The translations under genes were made by a program, and so were the position numbers. From positions 1 to 22,404 of the forward strand of contig CAZUZO010000044.1 of the NCBI GenBank assembly GCA_964624765.1: a stretch of DNA of 22,404 bases, read 5' to 3'. Positions 12,039-19,445 of the stretch are shown here, piece after piece (position 1 is the first letter of the stretch; each line of letters opens with the position of its first letter). Below the pieces are notes generated by a model. That model was not told the origin of the DNA. It worked only from the letters and a program-made list of their open reading frames with translations, and made no database searches. This DNA is from JAGTVB01 sp964624765 (GTDB lineage Bacteria; Pseudomonadota; Gammaproteobacteria; HK1).

Positions 12039-12249
12039 GGCCATGGTCATCGTTTCGTCAGGGTGGCTCTTCGGGGCATATCCCTTCGGCGCCCAAGCCT
12101 TCGGCAGAAGAACCCCTGGCCCGCAAGGGTGTGTGCGGCAGGGATGCCGGACCCAAGCCGACAGGGACGTCTTCACGGCGTCCCTTGCGGCCTGGGGTCG
12201 GCTGCCCCCAGGGCAAACGTAATCAAACGGCCGAAACGATGACCAACAC
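12039..12249 (-). mobile_element. MITE-2 copy 2 (211 bp), inverted
   Basis: The ends GGTCATCGTTTCG (12045-12057) and CGAAACGATGACC (12232-12244) are a perfect 13-bp inverted repeat. The flanks AGGCCGGAG (12030-12038) and CGACCGGAG (12250-12258) match at 7 of 9 bases, an aged 9-bp target duplication. On the minus strand it aligns along its whole length with copy 1 at 749-954, including all three internal hairpins. The AGGGACG/CGTCCCT pair is even extended by one base pair. Several short open frames cross it, but amino-acid changes between copies are mostly non-synonymous, so it is not coding. Confidence 0.85.
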
Positions 12250-12258
12250 CGACCGGAG

Positions 12259-12512
12259 CATTGGAAAATATGCAGCCCCTGACCGGCAAGACTCCTGGAT
12301 ACGAAGCACTGTCTGCTGGTAATCCAACCGCCACTAGCCGGCCGATGATGGGCACGTGTGCTGAAAGGCGAACGGTCCCCCAGGACGCCTAAACCACCGG
12401 TTGGGTAGGGCGGCGACCGAGGCCCCTGGCTTTCGGTTCGACGTGCTGGTCCAGCAGGCGCTGGGCGCACTGAGTGCGCGCAATCTTGTTGAGATAGATC
12501 AACTCCTGAGCA
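12259..12512. other. Intergenic stretch with possible decayed coding sequence
   Basis: Two overlapping open frames have protein-like translations and no plausible start. On the plus strand a frame ending in LVEIDQLLSIVTP stops at about 12526. On the minus strand a frame containing GGHNAQELIYLNKIARTQ stops at about 12394. I recognise neither. One of them may be the worn remnant of a gene. No riboswitch or tRNA was recognised. Confidence 0.3.
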
Positions 12513-12541
12513 TTGTGACCCCCTGAGGCGAACCCTATAAT
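12513..12541 (+). promoter_or_regulatory. Sigma-70 promoter for the mcd-ecm-meaB-ccr operon
   Basis: TTGTGA (12513-12518) and a perfect TATAAT (12536-12541) are separated by the ideal 17 nt. Transcription would start at about 12548 and leave a leader of about 118 nt before the mcd ATG. It is the best promoter match in the window and faces the ethylmalonyl-CoA genes. Confidence 0.65.
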
Positions 12542-12665
12542 GGACTCGATATAAACGTCTTAAACCTCTCGCCTCGCAAGCAGAGATCGTTAGGAATGAT
12601 AGAGATTTTTCTTCCGTACGGCGTGCCTGCAAGGCATCCCATGCCACCCTCTCAAGGAGGCTGCA

Positions 12666-14381
12666 ATGGCAGAGTGGAGTCAAGAATCAGAACAGCTCAT
12701 GCAACGCGCCCGACGGGCGCTGGCCGCCACGGAGCAAGCATTACATACCGCAGTCGCTAGCCTTCGAGAACATACCCTGGACCGAGGACGGTTCTCGGGA
12801 GAGAAACTCGATCAGCATCAACTCGTTTCCTATGACATCGCCCACTCAGCGGCGGAAGCGGCAGCCAGCTGGTTTGTCCTCGATTACGCGGAAAGTGTCC
12901 GCGGCCAGATGGGGGATCCGGGGCGAGGTCTAACCCTCGAGGAGCGATGCGCTCTCGTCTTCACCGCCGAGGCCATCGAGGCCATTCGAGCCCGCCTCGA
13001 GCTTCGTCCCGCCGATTATGGCATCAGTCGTGATAAGCTCGGCGCCACGCTGGATAGTGAATCCTTGCAGCAATTTTGTGTCGAGCAGCTTGCAGCCCAC
13101 CGGGTGGCTGAACTCGGGAGACTGGTGCTCGATCTTGGAGGTCGAACTGGAAGCTACCTGCTGGATGAAGACCACGAGATCATGCGGGACAGTTTCCGCA
13201 AGTTCGCAACCGATGTCGTCATGCCGCTGGCCGAAGAGATACACCGACAGGATCTCGATATCCCCGATGAAATCATCCATGGATTAACCGAGCTCGGCTG
13301 CTTTGGCCTCTCCATTCCCGAGCGCTACGGCGGACTGCAGCCCGATGACCGAGAAGACAACATGGGCATGATCGTGGTCACCGAGGAACTTTCCAGAGGT
13401 TCCCTCGGCGCAGCGGGTAGCCTGATCACTCGGCCAGAGATTCTCTCCCGGGCGCTGCTCGCCGGCGGCACCGACGCGCAAAAGGAAAACTGGTTACCCA
13501 TGCTCGCCGCTGGCGATCCCCTGTGCGCCGTCGCGGTGACCGAGCCGAACTTTGGCTCAGATGTAGCCGGCATGAAATGCCGTGCGACCAAGACCGACGG
13601 CGGGTGGTTGTTAAATGGCGCCAAGACCTGGTGCACTTTTGGGGGTAAGGCCGGAGTGCTATTGGTGTTGGCTCGAACCAAGCCCGATCCAAGCCTTGGG
13701 CACCGGGGATTGTCCATGTTCATGGTGGAAAAACCCTCGTTCGCCGGTCATGCCTTCGAGCACCGGCAAGCGGAGGGGGGCGTGATCAGTGGACGCGCCA
13801 TTGCCACCATCGGCTATCGCGGCATGCACTCCTTCGATGTGTTTTTCGACAACTATTTCGTCCCCGATGAGAATTTGCTGGGCGGACCCGAGGGTGAAGG
13901 CAAGGGATTCTACTATACGATGGCGGGTTTCTCGGGGGGACGTATACAAACCGCTGCCCGCGCCGTTGGCCTCATGCAGGCAGCGTTCGAACGGGCGGTG
14001 GCCTATGCCAACGAACGGAATGTATTCGGCAAGCCGATCGGCGCCTACCAGTTGACGCAAGTCAAGCTGGCACGCATGGCGGCCCATCTGCTGACCTGCC
14101 GGCAGTTTACCTATGGCGTTGGGCGCCTGATGGACCGCGGTAAGGGGGACGTGGAAGCGAGCATGGTGAAGTTTTTTTCCGGCAAGACCGCCGAATGGCT
14201 GACGCGGGAAGCGATGCAGATCCACGGCGGTATGGGATACGCCGAAGAAACCGCCGTTAGCCGCCACTTCTTGGACGCAAGAGTCCTGTCCATCTTCGAG
14301 GGTACCGAGGAGATCCTGGCGCTCAAGGTGATCGCCCGCTCTCTAGTGGAGAAGGCCAGCGCACCACAAGTAACGAACTAA
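12666..14381 (+). CDS. mcd: Acyl-CoA dehydrogenase, probable methylsuccinyl-CoA dehydrogenase
   Basis: This is a 571-residue flavoprotein of the acyl-CoA dehydrogenase superfamily with an extra N-terminal region of about 165 residues, as in methylsuccinyl-CoA dehydrogenase. The standard catalytic fold follows from about residue 170 (IMRDSFRKFATDVV). Visible motifs include the FAD-site AVTEPNFGSDV and the C-terminal LQIHGG-type segment (AMQIHGGMGYAEE). The catalytic glutamate is E545 in SIFEGTEE. The enzyme would oxidise (2S)-methylsuccinyl-CoA to mesaconyl-CoA and pass electrons to ETF. The specific call rests on the N-terminal extension, the sequence style and the downstream ethylmalonyl-CoA mutase, MeaB and Ccr. 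A strong AAGGAGG sits just before the ATG. By sequence alone another branched acyl-CoA substrate is possible. Confidence 0.85.
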   Translation: MAEWSQESEQLMQRARRALAATEQALHTAVASLREHTLDRGRFSGEKLDQHQLVSYDIAHSAAEAAASWFVLDYAESVRGQMGDPGRGLTLEERCALVFTAEAIEAIRARLELRPADYGISRDKLGATLDSESLQQFCVEQLAAHRVAELGRLVLDLGGRTGSYLLDEDHEIMRDSFRKFATDVVMPLAEEIHRQDLDIPDEIIHGLTELGCFGLSIPERYGGLQPDDREDNMGMIVVTEELSRGSLGAAGSLITRPEILSRALLAGGTDAQKENWLPMLAAGDPLCAVAVTEPNFGSDVAGMKCRATKTDGGWLLNGAKTWCTFGGKAGVLLVLARTKPDPSLGHRGLSMFMVEKPSFAGHAFEHRQAEGGVISGRAIATIGYRGMHSFDVFFDNYFVPDENLLGGPEGEGKGFYYTMAGFSGGRIQTAARAVGLMQAAFERAVAYANERNVFGKPIGAYQLTQVKLARMAAHLLTCRQFTYGVGRLMDRGKGDVEASMVKFFSGKTAEWLTREAMQIHGGMGYAEETAVSRHFLDARVLSIFEGTEEILALKVIARSLVEKASAPQVTN

Positions 14382-14400
14382 AGAGCGGCTTGCCGCTTTT
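14381..14400 (+). terminator. Intercistronic hairpin between mcd and ecm
   Basis: AAGAGCGG (14381-14388) pairs with CCGCTTTT (14393-14400) through an eight-pair stem with one G-U and a CTTG loop. The T-run is within the stem rather than after it, so any termination is likely partial. It may set a lower level of downstream expression or act as an mRNA processing or stability site. Confidence 0.4.
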
Positions 14401-14421
14401 CGCCTGTAAAGGGGTGGCACG

Positions 14422-16437
14422 ATGAACACTGAATCGAAACAAGTTAAGCGCGACCGGCCTTGGCTCATGCGCACCTACTCGGGACACACCTCTGCCAAGG
14501 CCTCCAACGAACTCTATCGTACTAACCTTGCGCGGGGGCAAACGGGACTTTCGGTGGCCTTCGATCTGCCGACTCAGACCGGCTATGACGCCGACCACGC
14601 TTTGGCGCGCGGCGAGGTGGGTAAGGTCGGAGTGCCCATCGGGCACATAGGGGATATGGAGACGCTGTTCGACGGTATCCCGCTGGATCAGATGAACACT
14701 TCGATGACCATCAACGCCACCGCTCCTTGGCTACTCGCGTTATACGTTGCGGTGGCGGAACGCCAGGGTATCGATGCGTCCCAGCTGCAGGGTACGACGC
14801 AAAATGATGTCTTAAAGGAATACCTGTCGCGCGGTACCTATATTTTTCCGCCTGAACCCTCGGTGCGCCTGACCACCGACGTCATCAGTTATACCGTGCA
14901 TCACATCCCGAGATGGAATCCCACCAATGTCTGCAGCTATCACCTACAGGAAGCCGGTGCCACCCCGACGCAAGAGCTCGCTTATGCCCTGTCTGCCGCC
15001 ATCGCCATCCTGGATGCGGTGCGCGATTCAGGGCAGGTGGGAGCGGGCGACTTTGCCCAGGTAGTGGGACGTATCTCCTTTTTTGTCAATGCAGGCATCC
15101 GCTTCGTGGAAGAGTGCTGCAAGATGCGCGCGTTCGTCGGCCTGTGGGACAACATCTGTCAGCAACGCTATGGCGTGGAGGATCCAAAGCTGCGCCGGTT
15201 TCGGTACGGCGTCCAAGTCAACTCTCTGGGCCTCACCGAGGTGCAACCGGAAAACAACATACAGCGTATCGTGCTGGAAATGCTCGCCGTGACACTCTCC
15301 AGAAAGGCGCGCGCCCGGGCAATACAGCTGCCGGCATGGAATGAAGCGCTGGGTCTGCCGCGCCCTTGGGACCAGCAGTGGGCCCTAAGGATCCAACAAG
15401 TCCTCGCCTACGAAACCGATCTACTCGAGTACGGCGACCTATTGGACGGCTCGCGCGTCGTCGCGGACAAAGTGCAAGCATTGATCGAGGGTGCGGAAAG
15501 CGAGATGGAGCGGGTGCGCCTAGAAGACGGCATGGTGCAAGCGATTCAGAGCGGCTACGTCAAGCGCCAGCTGGTCGCCAGCCAGACCGCACGCCTGCGA
15601 GCCATCGAACGCGGCGATCTCAAGGTCGTCGGCCTAAACTGCTTCCAAGAAACAGGCGAGTCACCCCTTACAAGCGGCGTGGACAGCGGCATACTGAGAG
15701 TGGATCCCGCCGCAGAGCGTGACCAGATCGAACGGCTGCAGGCCTTCCGTGCTACCCGCAACGCGCAGGAGGTGGCCGGTGCGTTGAAGAATCTTGTCGA
15801 TGCCGCCCGTAGTGGCGAGAACATCATGCCCGCTTCCATCCGCTGTGCTCACGCCGGCGTCACCACAGGAGAATGGAGCGGTCAACTACGGGAAGTCTTT
15901 GGCGAATACCGTGCCCCCACCGGTATCGATATCGGGGGCCAGGAGGTCGGCGTCACACCGCAAATGGATCGGATTCGGGAACGGGTACGCGACACTGGCG
16001 AGGCCCTCGGGAGGCCGCTGCGCCTGCTGGTTGGCAAACCGGGGCTCGACGGTCATAGTAACGGCGCAGAGCAGATCGCTGTCAGGGCCCGCGATGCAGG
16101 GTTCGAGATCGTTTATGAGGGGATTCGCCTGACCCCGCGGCAGATTGCTAAAGCAGCCCAAGAGGAAGGGGCCCACCTGATCGGCCTTTCCGTGTTATCG
16201 GGAAGCCACCTGGAGCTGGTCGCTGACGTGCTGCAGGAGCTTGCCGAACTGGGCCTTCCCGATCTGCCGGTGATTGTCGGTGGCATCATACCCGCCGAAG
16301 ACAAGCCACAGCTGCAGGCCCAGGGTATTGCAGCGGTGTACACGCCGAAAGACAGTGATCTCAATGCCATCATGGCGGACATCGTCGACATTATTCGGGA
16401 GCGAAACGGACTCGAGCCGTTTGAAGTCGCCGCATGA
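14422..16437 (+). CDS. ecm: Ethylmalonyl-CoA mutase (coenzyme B12-dependent)
   Basis: The protein has 671 residues, close to the MeaA/Ecm length and shorter than most methylmalonyl-CoA mutases. The N-terminal TIM-barrel begins with the family block RTYSGHTSAKASNELYR and GLSVAFDLPTQTGYDAD. The C-terminal B12 domain has the base-off motif D543-x-H545-x-x-G548, the LSVLSGSH segment and a VGGIIP turn. It isomerises (2R)-ethylmalonyl-CoA to (2S)-methylsuccinyl-CoA by an adenosyl-radical mechanism. Its product is the substrate of Mcd upstream and its substrate comes from Ccr downstream. AAGGGG precedes the ATG by about 8 nt. The last codons overlap the meaB start (ATGA). A methylmalonyl-CoA mutase is the alternative, but the neighbours argue for Ecm. 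Also known as MeaA. Confidence 0.92.
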   Translation: MNTESKQVKRDRPWLMRTYSGHTSAKASNELYRTNLARGQTGLSVAFDLPTQTGYDADHALARGEVGKVGVPIGHIGDMETLFDGIPLDQMNTSMTINATAPWLLALYVAVAERQGIDASQLQGTTQNDVLKEYLSRGTYIFPPEPSVRLTTDVISYTVHHIPRWNPTNVCSYHLQEAGATPTQELAYALSAAIAILDAVRDSGQVGAGDFAQVVGRISFFVNAGIRFVEECCKMRAFVGLWDNICQQRYGVEDPKLRRFRYGVQVNSLGLTEVQPENNIQRIVLEMLAVTLSRKARARAIQLPAWNEALGLPRPWDQQWALRIQQVLAYETDLLEYGDLLDGSRVVADKVQALIEGAESEMERVRLEDGMVQAIQSGYVKRQLVASQTARLRAIERGDLKVVGLNCFQETGESPLTSGVDSGILRVDPAAERDQIERLQAFRATRNAQEVAGALKNLVDAARSGENIMPASIRCAHAGVTTGEWSGQLREVFGEYRAPTGIDIGGQEVGVTPQMDRIRERVRDTGEALGRPLRLLVGKPGLDGHSNGAEQIAVRARDAGFEIVYEGIRLTPRQIAKAAQEEGAHLIGLSVLSGSHLELVADVLQELAELGLPDLPVIVGGIIPAEDKPQLQAQGIAAVYTPKDSDLNAIMADIVDIIRERNGLEPFEVAA

Positions 16438-17423
16438 TAGCGCCCGCTCGGGCGCTCCCAGACCCGTCAGCACTCGGGGAACGGCTCGCGGCCCGAGACC
16501 GGAGCGCCCTTGCAACAGCGCTCAATTTGCTCGACGACAAGCGCCCCGAAGCGCGTGCCCGTGCGGGTCAGTTGCTAGCCAATCTGTCTGAAGACAGGGT
16601 ATATCGTGGCGGCCATCTGATCGGTCTCACCGGTCCCCCTGGGGTTGGGAAGTCGTCCCTCATATCGGCTCTGGTTAAGCGTTGGCGCGACCAGGAGCAG
16701 TGGATCGGTATCCTCGCCGTGGATCCTTCAAGCCCGATCAGTGGCGGGGCGCTTCTCGGCGACCGCCTCCGCATGTTGAACTGTGACACGGATGCAGGGG
16801 TTTTCGTGCGCTCGCTCGCCTGTCGCGGCGAGGTGGGGGGACTGAGCGCCGAAACCTGGCCGATGAGCCTAGTGATGTTGGCGGCCTGCGACATTGTTCT
16901 GGTGGAAACCGTCGGCGTGGGACAAAAGGAAATCGATGTCTCGAAACTGACCGATACCACCTGCTTTATCGCTCAACCGGCTTCCGGGGATACCATCCAA
17001 TTCCTCAAGGCCGGCATTATGGAAGTCCCCCATGTGTTCATCGTCAATAAGGAGGATGTCGGGCTGGCCGCACGCAAGACGTTGGCGGAGCTTCAGACCA
17101 GCCTGGCCAAGAAGCCCCATAACGGCGATTGGGCAGTCCCCGTTCTGTCGGCAAGCGCGACTCAGGGAACGGGGATCGGTGACATCTTGGGCGCTATTGA
17201 GAATCATCGCCAATGGCTTTTACGTCAAGGTCTGCTATCCAGGCGGCGGCGAACTTTCCAAGCGCAATGGATCATCAAGCGTCTACGCGAGGATTTTGGC
17301 CGCCTCGGCATCGAGGCCCTCGGCGGCGAACAGCGGCTCAGCGAAGAGCTGACAACGCAAGGCGGCTCACCCTTTACCCACTATGATCGTCTCCGCGACA
17401 AGCTAGTGGCACGCTGGACCTGA
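16434..17423 (+). CDS. meaB: MeaB/ArgK-family GTPase chaperone of the B12 mutase
   Basis: This is a 329-residue G3E P-loop GTPase. The Walker A motif GPPGVGKSS spans residues 67-75. It is followed by the LAVDPSSPISGGALLGDR block typical of ArgK/MeaB, an aspartate/glutamate switch region (VLVETVGVGQKEIDV) and the NKED guanine-specificity motif. MeaB proteins load adenosylcobalamin on the partner mutase and protect it from inactivation. The ATG overlaps the ecm stop by four bases, which implies translational coupling and fits a dedicated chaperone of Ecm. No separate Shine-Dalgarno stands out. Confidence 0.95.
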   Translation: MIAPARALPDPSALGERLAARDRSALATALNLLDDKRPEARARAGQLLANLSEDRVYRGGHLIGLTGPPGVGKSSLISALVKRWRDQEQWIGILAVDPSSPISGGALLGDRLRMLNCDTDAGVFVRSLACRGEVGGLSAETWPMSLVMLAACDIVLVETVGVGQKEIDVSKLTDTTCFIAQPASGDTIQFLKAGIMEVPHVFIVNKEDVGLAARKTLAELQTSLAKKPHNGDWAVPVLSASATQGTGIGDILGAIENHRQWLLRQGLLSRRRRTFQAQWIIKRLREDFGRLGIEALGGEQRLSEELTTQGGSPFTHYDRLRDKLVARWT

Positions 17424-17429
17424 TCTCTG

Positions 17430-17457
17430 CTGACGGCGGTTAGGGGAGCACGATAAT
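17430..17457 (+). promoter_or_regulatory. Candidate internal promoter in front of ccr
   Basis: CTGACG (17430-17435) and GATAAT (17452-17457) are 16 nt apart and match the sigma-70 hexamers at four and five of six bases. They lie in the 58-bp gap between meaB and ccr. A start near 17464 would give a leader of about 18 nt to the ATG at 17482. This would allow ccr to be expressed separately from the upstream operon. Confidence 0.35.
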
Positions 17458-17481
17458 AAACTGATGAGGAGAGGTACGACC

Positions 17482-19260
17482 ATGGCAAAAGAACTGTATA
17501 ACGTTGGCGAAGCACCACCCGTGGGGGAAGTGCCACCTAAAATGCATGCTTGGTTAGTGCGCGAGGAACGCTTCGGAGTGCCCACCCAAGCGTTTCAGCA
17601 GGAAGTGGTGGATGTCCCGGATATAGCCGACGACGAAGTGTTGGTGTACGTCATGGCGGCTGGGATCAACTACAACAACGTCTGGGCGGGTCTCGGCGTT
17701 CCTGTCAATGTCATCAAGACGCGCAACAAGCAAGGTGAACCAGAAGACTTTCACATCGGGGGTAGCGACGCATCGGGTATCGTCTATAAGGCGGGTAAAG
17801 ACGTTACCAACGTGAAAGTCGGTGATGAAGTCGTTATCCATTGTGGTATGTGGGGTCGAAATTGTCCGTGGGTGACAGCGGGCAACGATCCGATGTATTC
17901 CCCGACCTTCAGGATCTGGGGCTACGAGACTAACTATGGCAGCTTCGCCCAATTCACACGAGTCCAAGCCCATCAGTGTATGCCGAAGCCAAAGCACATG
18001 ACCTGGGAGGAAGCCTCAGCCTACGTGCTCGTCGGTGCCACCGCCTACCGAATGCTCCATGGTTGGAAAGAACATGCCGTCAAAGACGGCGACGTTGTCC
18101 TTATCTGGGGCGGCGCGGGAGGATTAGGCTCCATGGCGATCCAGATCGCCAAGGCTGCCGGGGCCACCTCCATCGCGGTCATCTCCAGCGATGACAAGGT
18201 CGATTACTGCGTTGGACTGGGCGCCAAGGGCTGCATCGATCGTAAGAATTTCGATCACTGGGGTATGCTTCCTCACTGGAAAGACAACGTCGGATACGGA
18301 AAGTGGCTCAAGGGTGTGCGCGCCTTCGGCGCTGCCATTTGGGAGGTTTTGGGAGAAAAGCGCAGTCCTCGCATCGTCTTCGAGCATCCTGGCGAGTCCA
18401 CCATCCCGACATCGATGTTCGTATGCGATACCGGTGGCTCAGTGGTGATCTGTGCCGGAACGACCGGGTTTAATGCCACCGTCGATCTGCGCTACCTGTG
18501 GATGCGACAGAAACGTGTGCAGGGTTCCCATTTTGCCAATGATGAGCAATCCTATGCCATGAACCGCCTCGCCCTCGAAGGGAAGCTCAATCCTTGCCTA
18601 TCGCGAGGCTTCTCCTATGAAGACCTACCAGTGGCACACCAACTGATGTACGAGAACAAGCATCCCCACGGCAATATGGCGGTACTCATCGGTGCCACGG
18701 AGTTTGGCACCGGCAAAACCGCCGAAACCCCGATGCCCGCTGCGCACGTCAGCCTACCGCCGGGAGACGTCCACACCACGCCCCATCCCTATCCGCTCTC
18801 GGTGCCTCTACCGGAAGTGGCGGAAAAACCCGAAGAGGTGTTGGAAGGGCTGTTGGCAGACGACGGCACGCGGGTCAAAGACCTGATGTTCTATGGACTG
18901 GTCGCCTGTAACCCGGATGACACGGTCGAGACTGTAGCCAAGATCATGGTCGAGAACGACGTCCACGCCGTGGTCGTCAAAGAGGCGGACGAGGCGGTCG
19001 GCGTGGTGTCACAGACCGACATGGTACTGGCCCGTCAGGGACGCACGGCCGAGCAGGCCCGTCACATTCCCGCCCGGGACGTCATGACCAAAGGTTGTGC
19101 GACCTGTGACCTCGACACCCCCCTGTCCGATGCGGTCTCCACCATGACTCGGCTTCGCATCCATCGGCTCATCGTGACTGAGCGTCGCGACGATAGAGAC
19201 GTTCCGGTGGGCGTCATCTCCATGACCGACGTGGTGAAAAAGCTGTTAGTAGAAGGCTAA
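17482..19260 (+). CDS. ccr: Crotonyl-CoA carboxylase/reductase with C-terminal CBS-domain pair
   Basis: The protein has 592 residues, about 150 longer than characterised Ccr enzymes (about 430-450). Residues 1 to about 415 are the Ccr-type MDR reductase: the NYNNVWAGLGVPV block (63-75), GGSDASGIVYKAG, the NADPH motif WGGAGGLGSMAIQIA (about 208-222) and QKRVQGSHFAN with H350 are family landmarks. It reductively carboxylates crotonyl-CoA to ethylmalonyl-CoA with NADPH and CO2. A Pro-rich linker (about 415-460) leads to two CBS repeats (about 463-592), each ending in the ligand-type GVxSxTD motif (D513, D583). CBS pairs usually bind AMP, ATP or related nucleotides, so regulation is likely but unproven. 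I chose 17482 because AGGAGAGG is 7 nt upstream; the ATG at 17464 overlaps that site. The fusion is uninterrupted, with no frameshift at the join. Confidence 0.95.
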   Translation: MAKELYNVGEAPPVGEVPPKMHAWLVREERFGVPTQAFQQEVVDVPDIADDEVLVYVMAAGINYNNVWAGLGVPVNVIKTRNKQGEPEDFHIGGSDASGIVYKAGKDVTNVKVGDEVVIHCGMWGRNCPWVTAGNDPMYSPTFRIWGYETNYGSFAQFTRVQAHQCMPKPKHMTWEEASAYVLVGATAYRMLHGWKEHAVKDGDVVLIWGGAGGLGSMAIQIAKAAGATSIAVISSDDKVDYCVGLGAKGCIDRKNFDHWGMLPHWKDNVGYGKWLKGVRAFGAAIWEVLGEKRSPRIVFEHPGESTIPTSMFVCDTGGSVVICAGTTGFNATVDLRYLWMRQKRVQGSHFANDEQSYAMNRLALEGKLNPCLSRGFSYEDLPVAHQLMYENKHPHGNMAVLIGATEFGTGKTAETPMPAAHVSLPPGDVHTTPHPYPLSVPLPEVAEKPEEVLEGLLADDGTRVKDLMFYGLVACNPDDTVETVAKIMVENDVHAVVVKEADEAVGVVSQTDMVLARQGRTAEQARHIPARDVMTKGCATCDLDTPLSDAVSTMTRLRIHRLIVTERRDDRDVPVGVISMTDVVKKLLVEG

Positions 19261-19284
19261 GCCGGTCGGTAAGCCTGGCCAGCG

Positions 19285-19316
19285 ACCCCAAGCAGCTAGA
19301 AGAGGCTGCTTGGGGT
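19285..19316. terminator. Strong hairpin between ccr and the convergent Anbu gene
   Basis: ACCCCAAGCAGC (19285-19296) and GCTGCTTGGGGT (19305-19316) form a perfect 12-bp stem with an 8-nt loop, 24 bp after the ccr stop. It lies between convergent genes and could work in both directions. No T-run follows on either strand, so it may be a Rho-dependent or mRNA 3'-end stabilising structure rather than a classic intrinsic terminator. Confidence 0.55.
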
Positions 19317-19445
19317 ACGCCATCACGAAAAAATCACCCACAGGCCGAACGACCCAAAGGCCACTAGCGAGCCCTTCAACGCAGCGTTGGCGAATGGCGG
19401 GACGAGCACCAGCCACCTCAAGGGTAGTGCAAGCTCCCGGTGGGA

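Noticed and set aside
12032..12665. Cobalamin riboswitch before the B12-dependent operon
   Set aside because: The GC-rich leader lacks the B12 box and the conserved cobalamin aptamer core; the stretch is accounted for by MITE-2, a remnant and a promoter.
17464..17481. Earlier in-frame ATG for ccr
   Set aside because: It overlaps the AGGAGAGG that serves the ATG at 17482, and the extra MRRGTT has no counterpart in known Ccr proteins.
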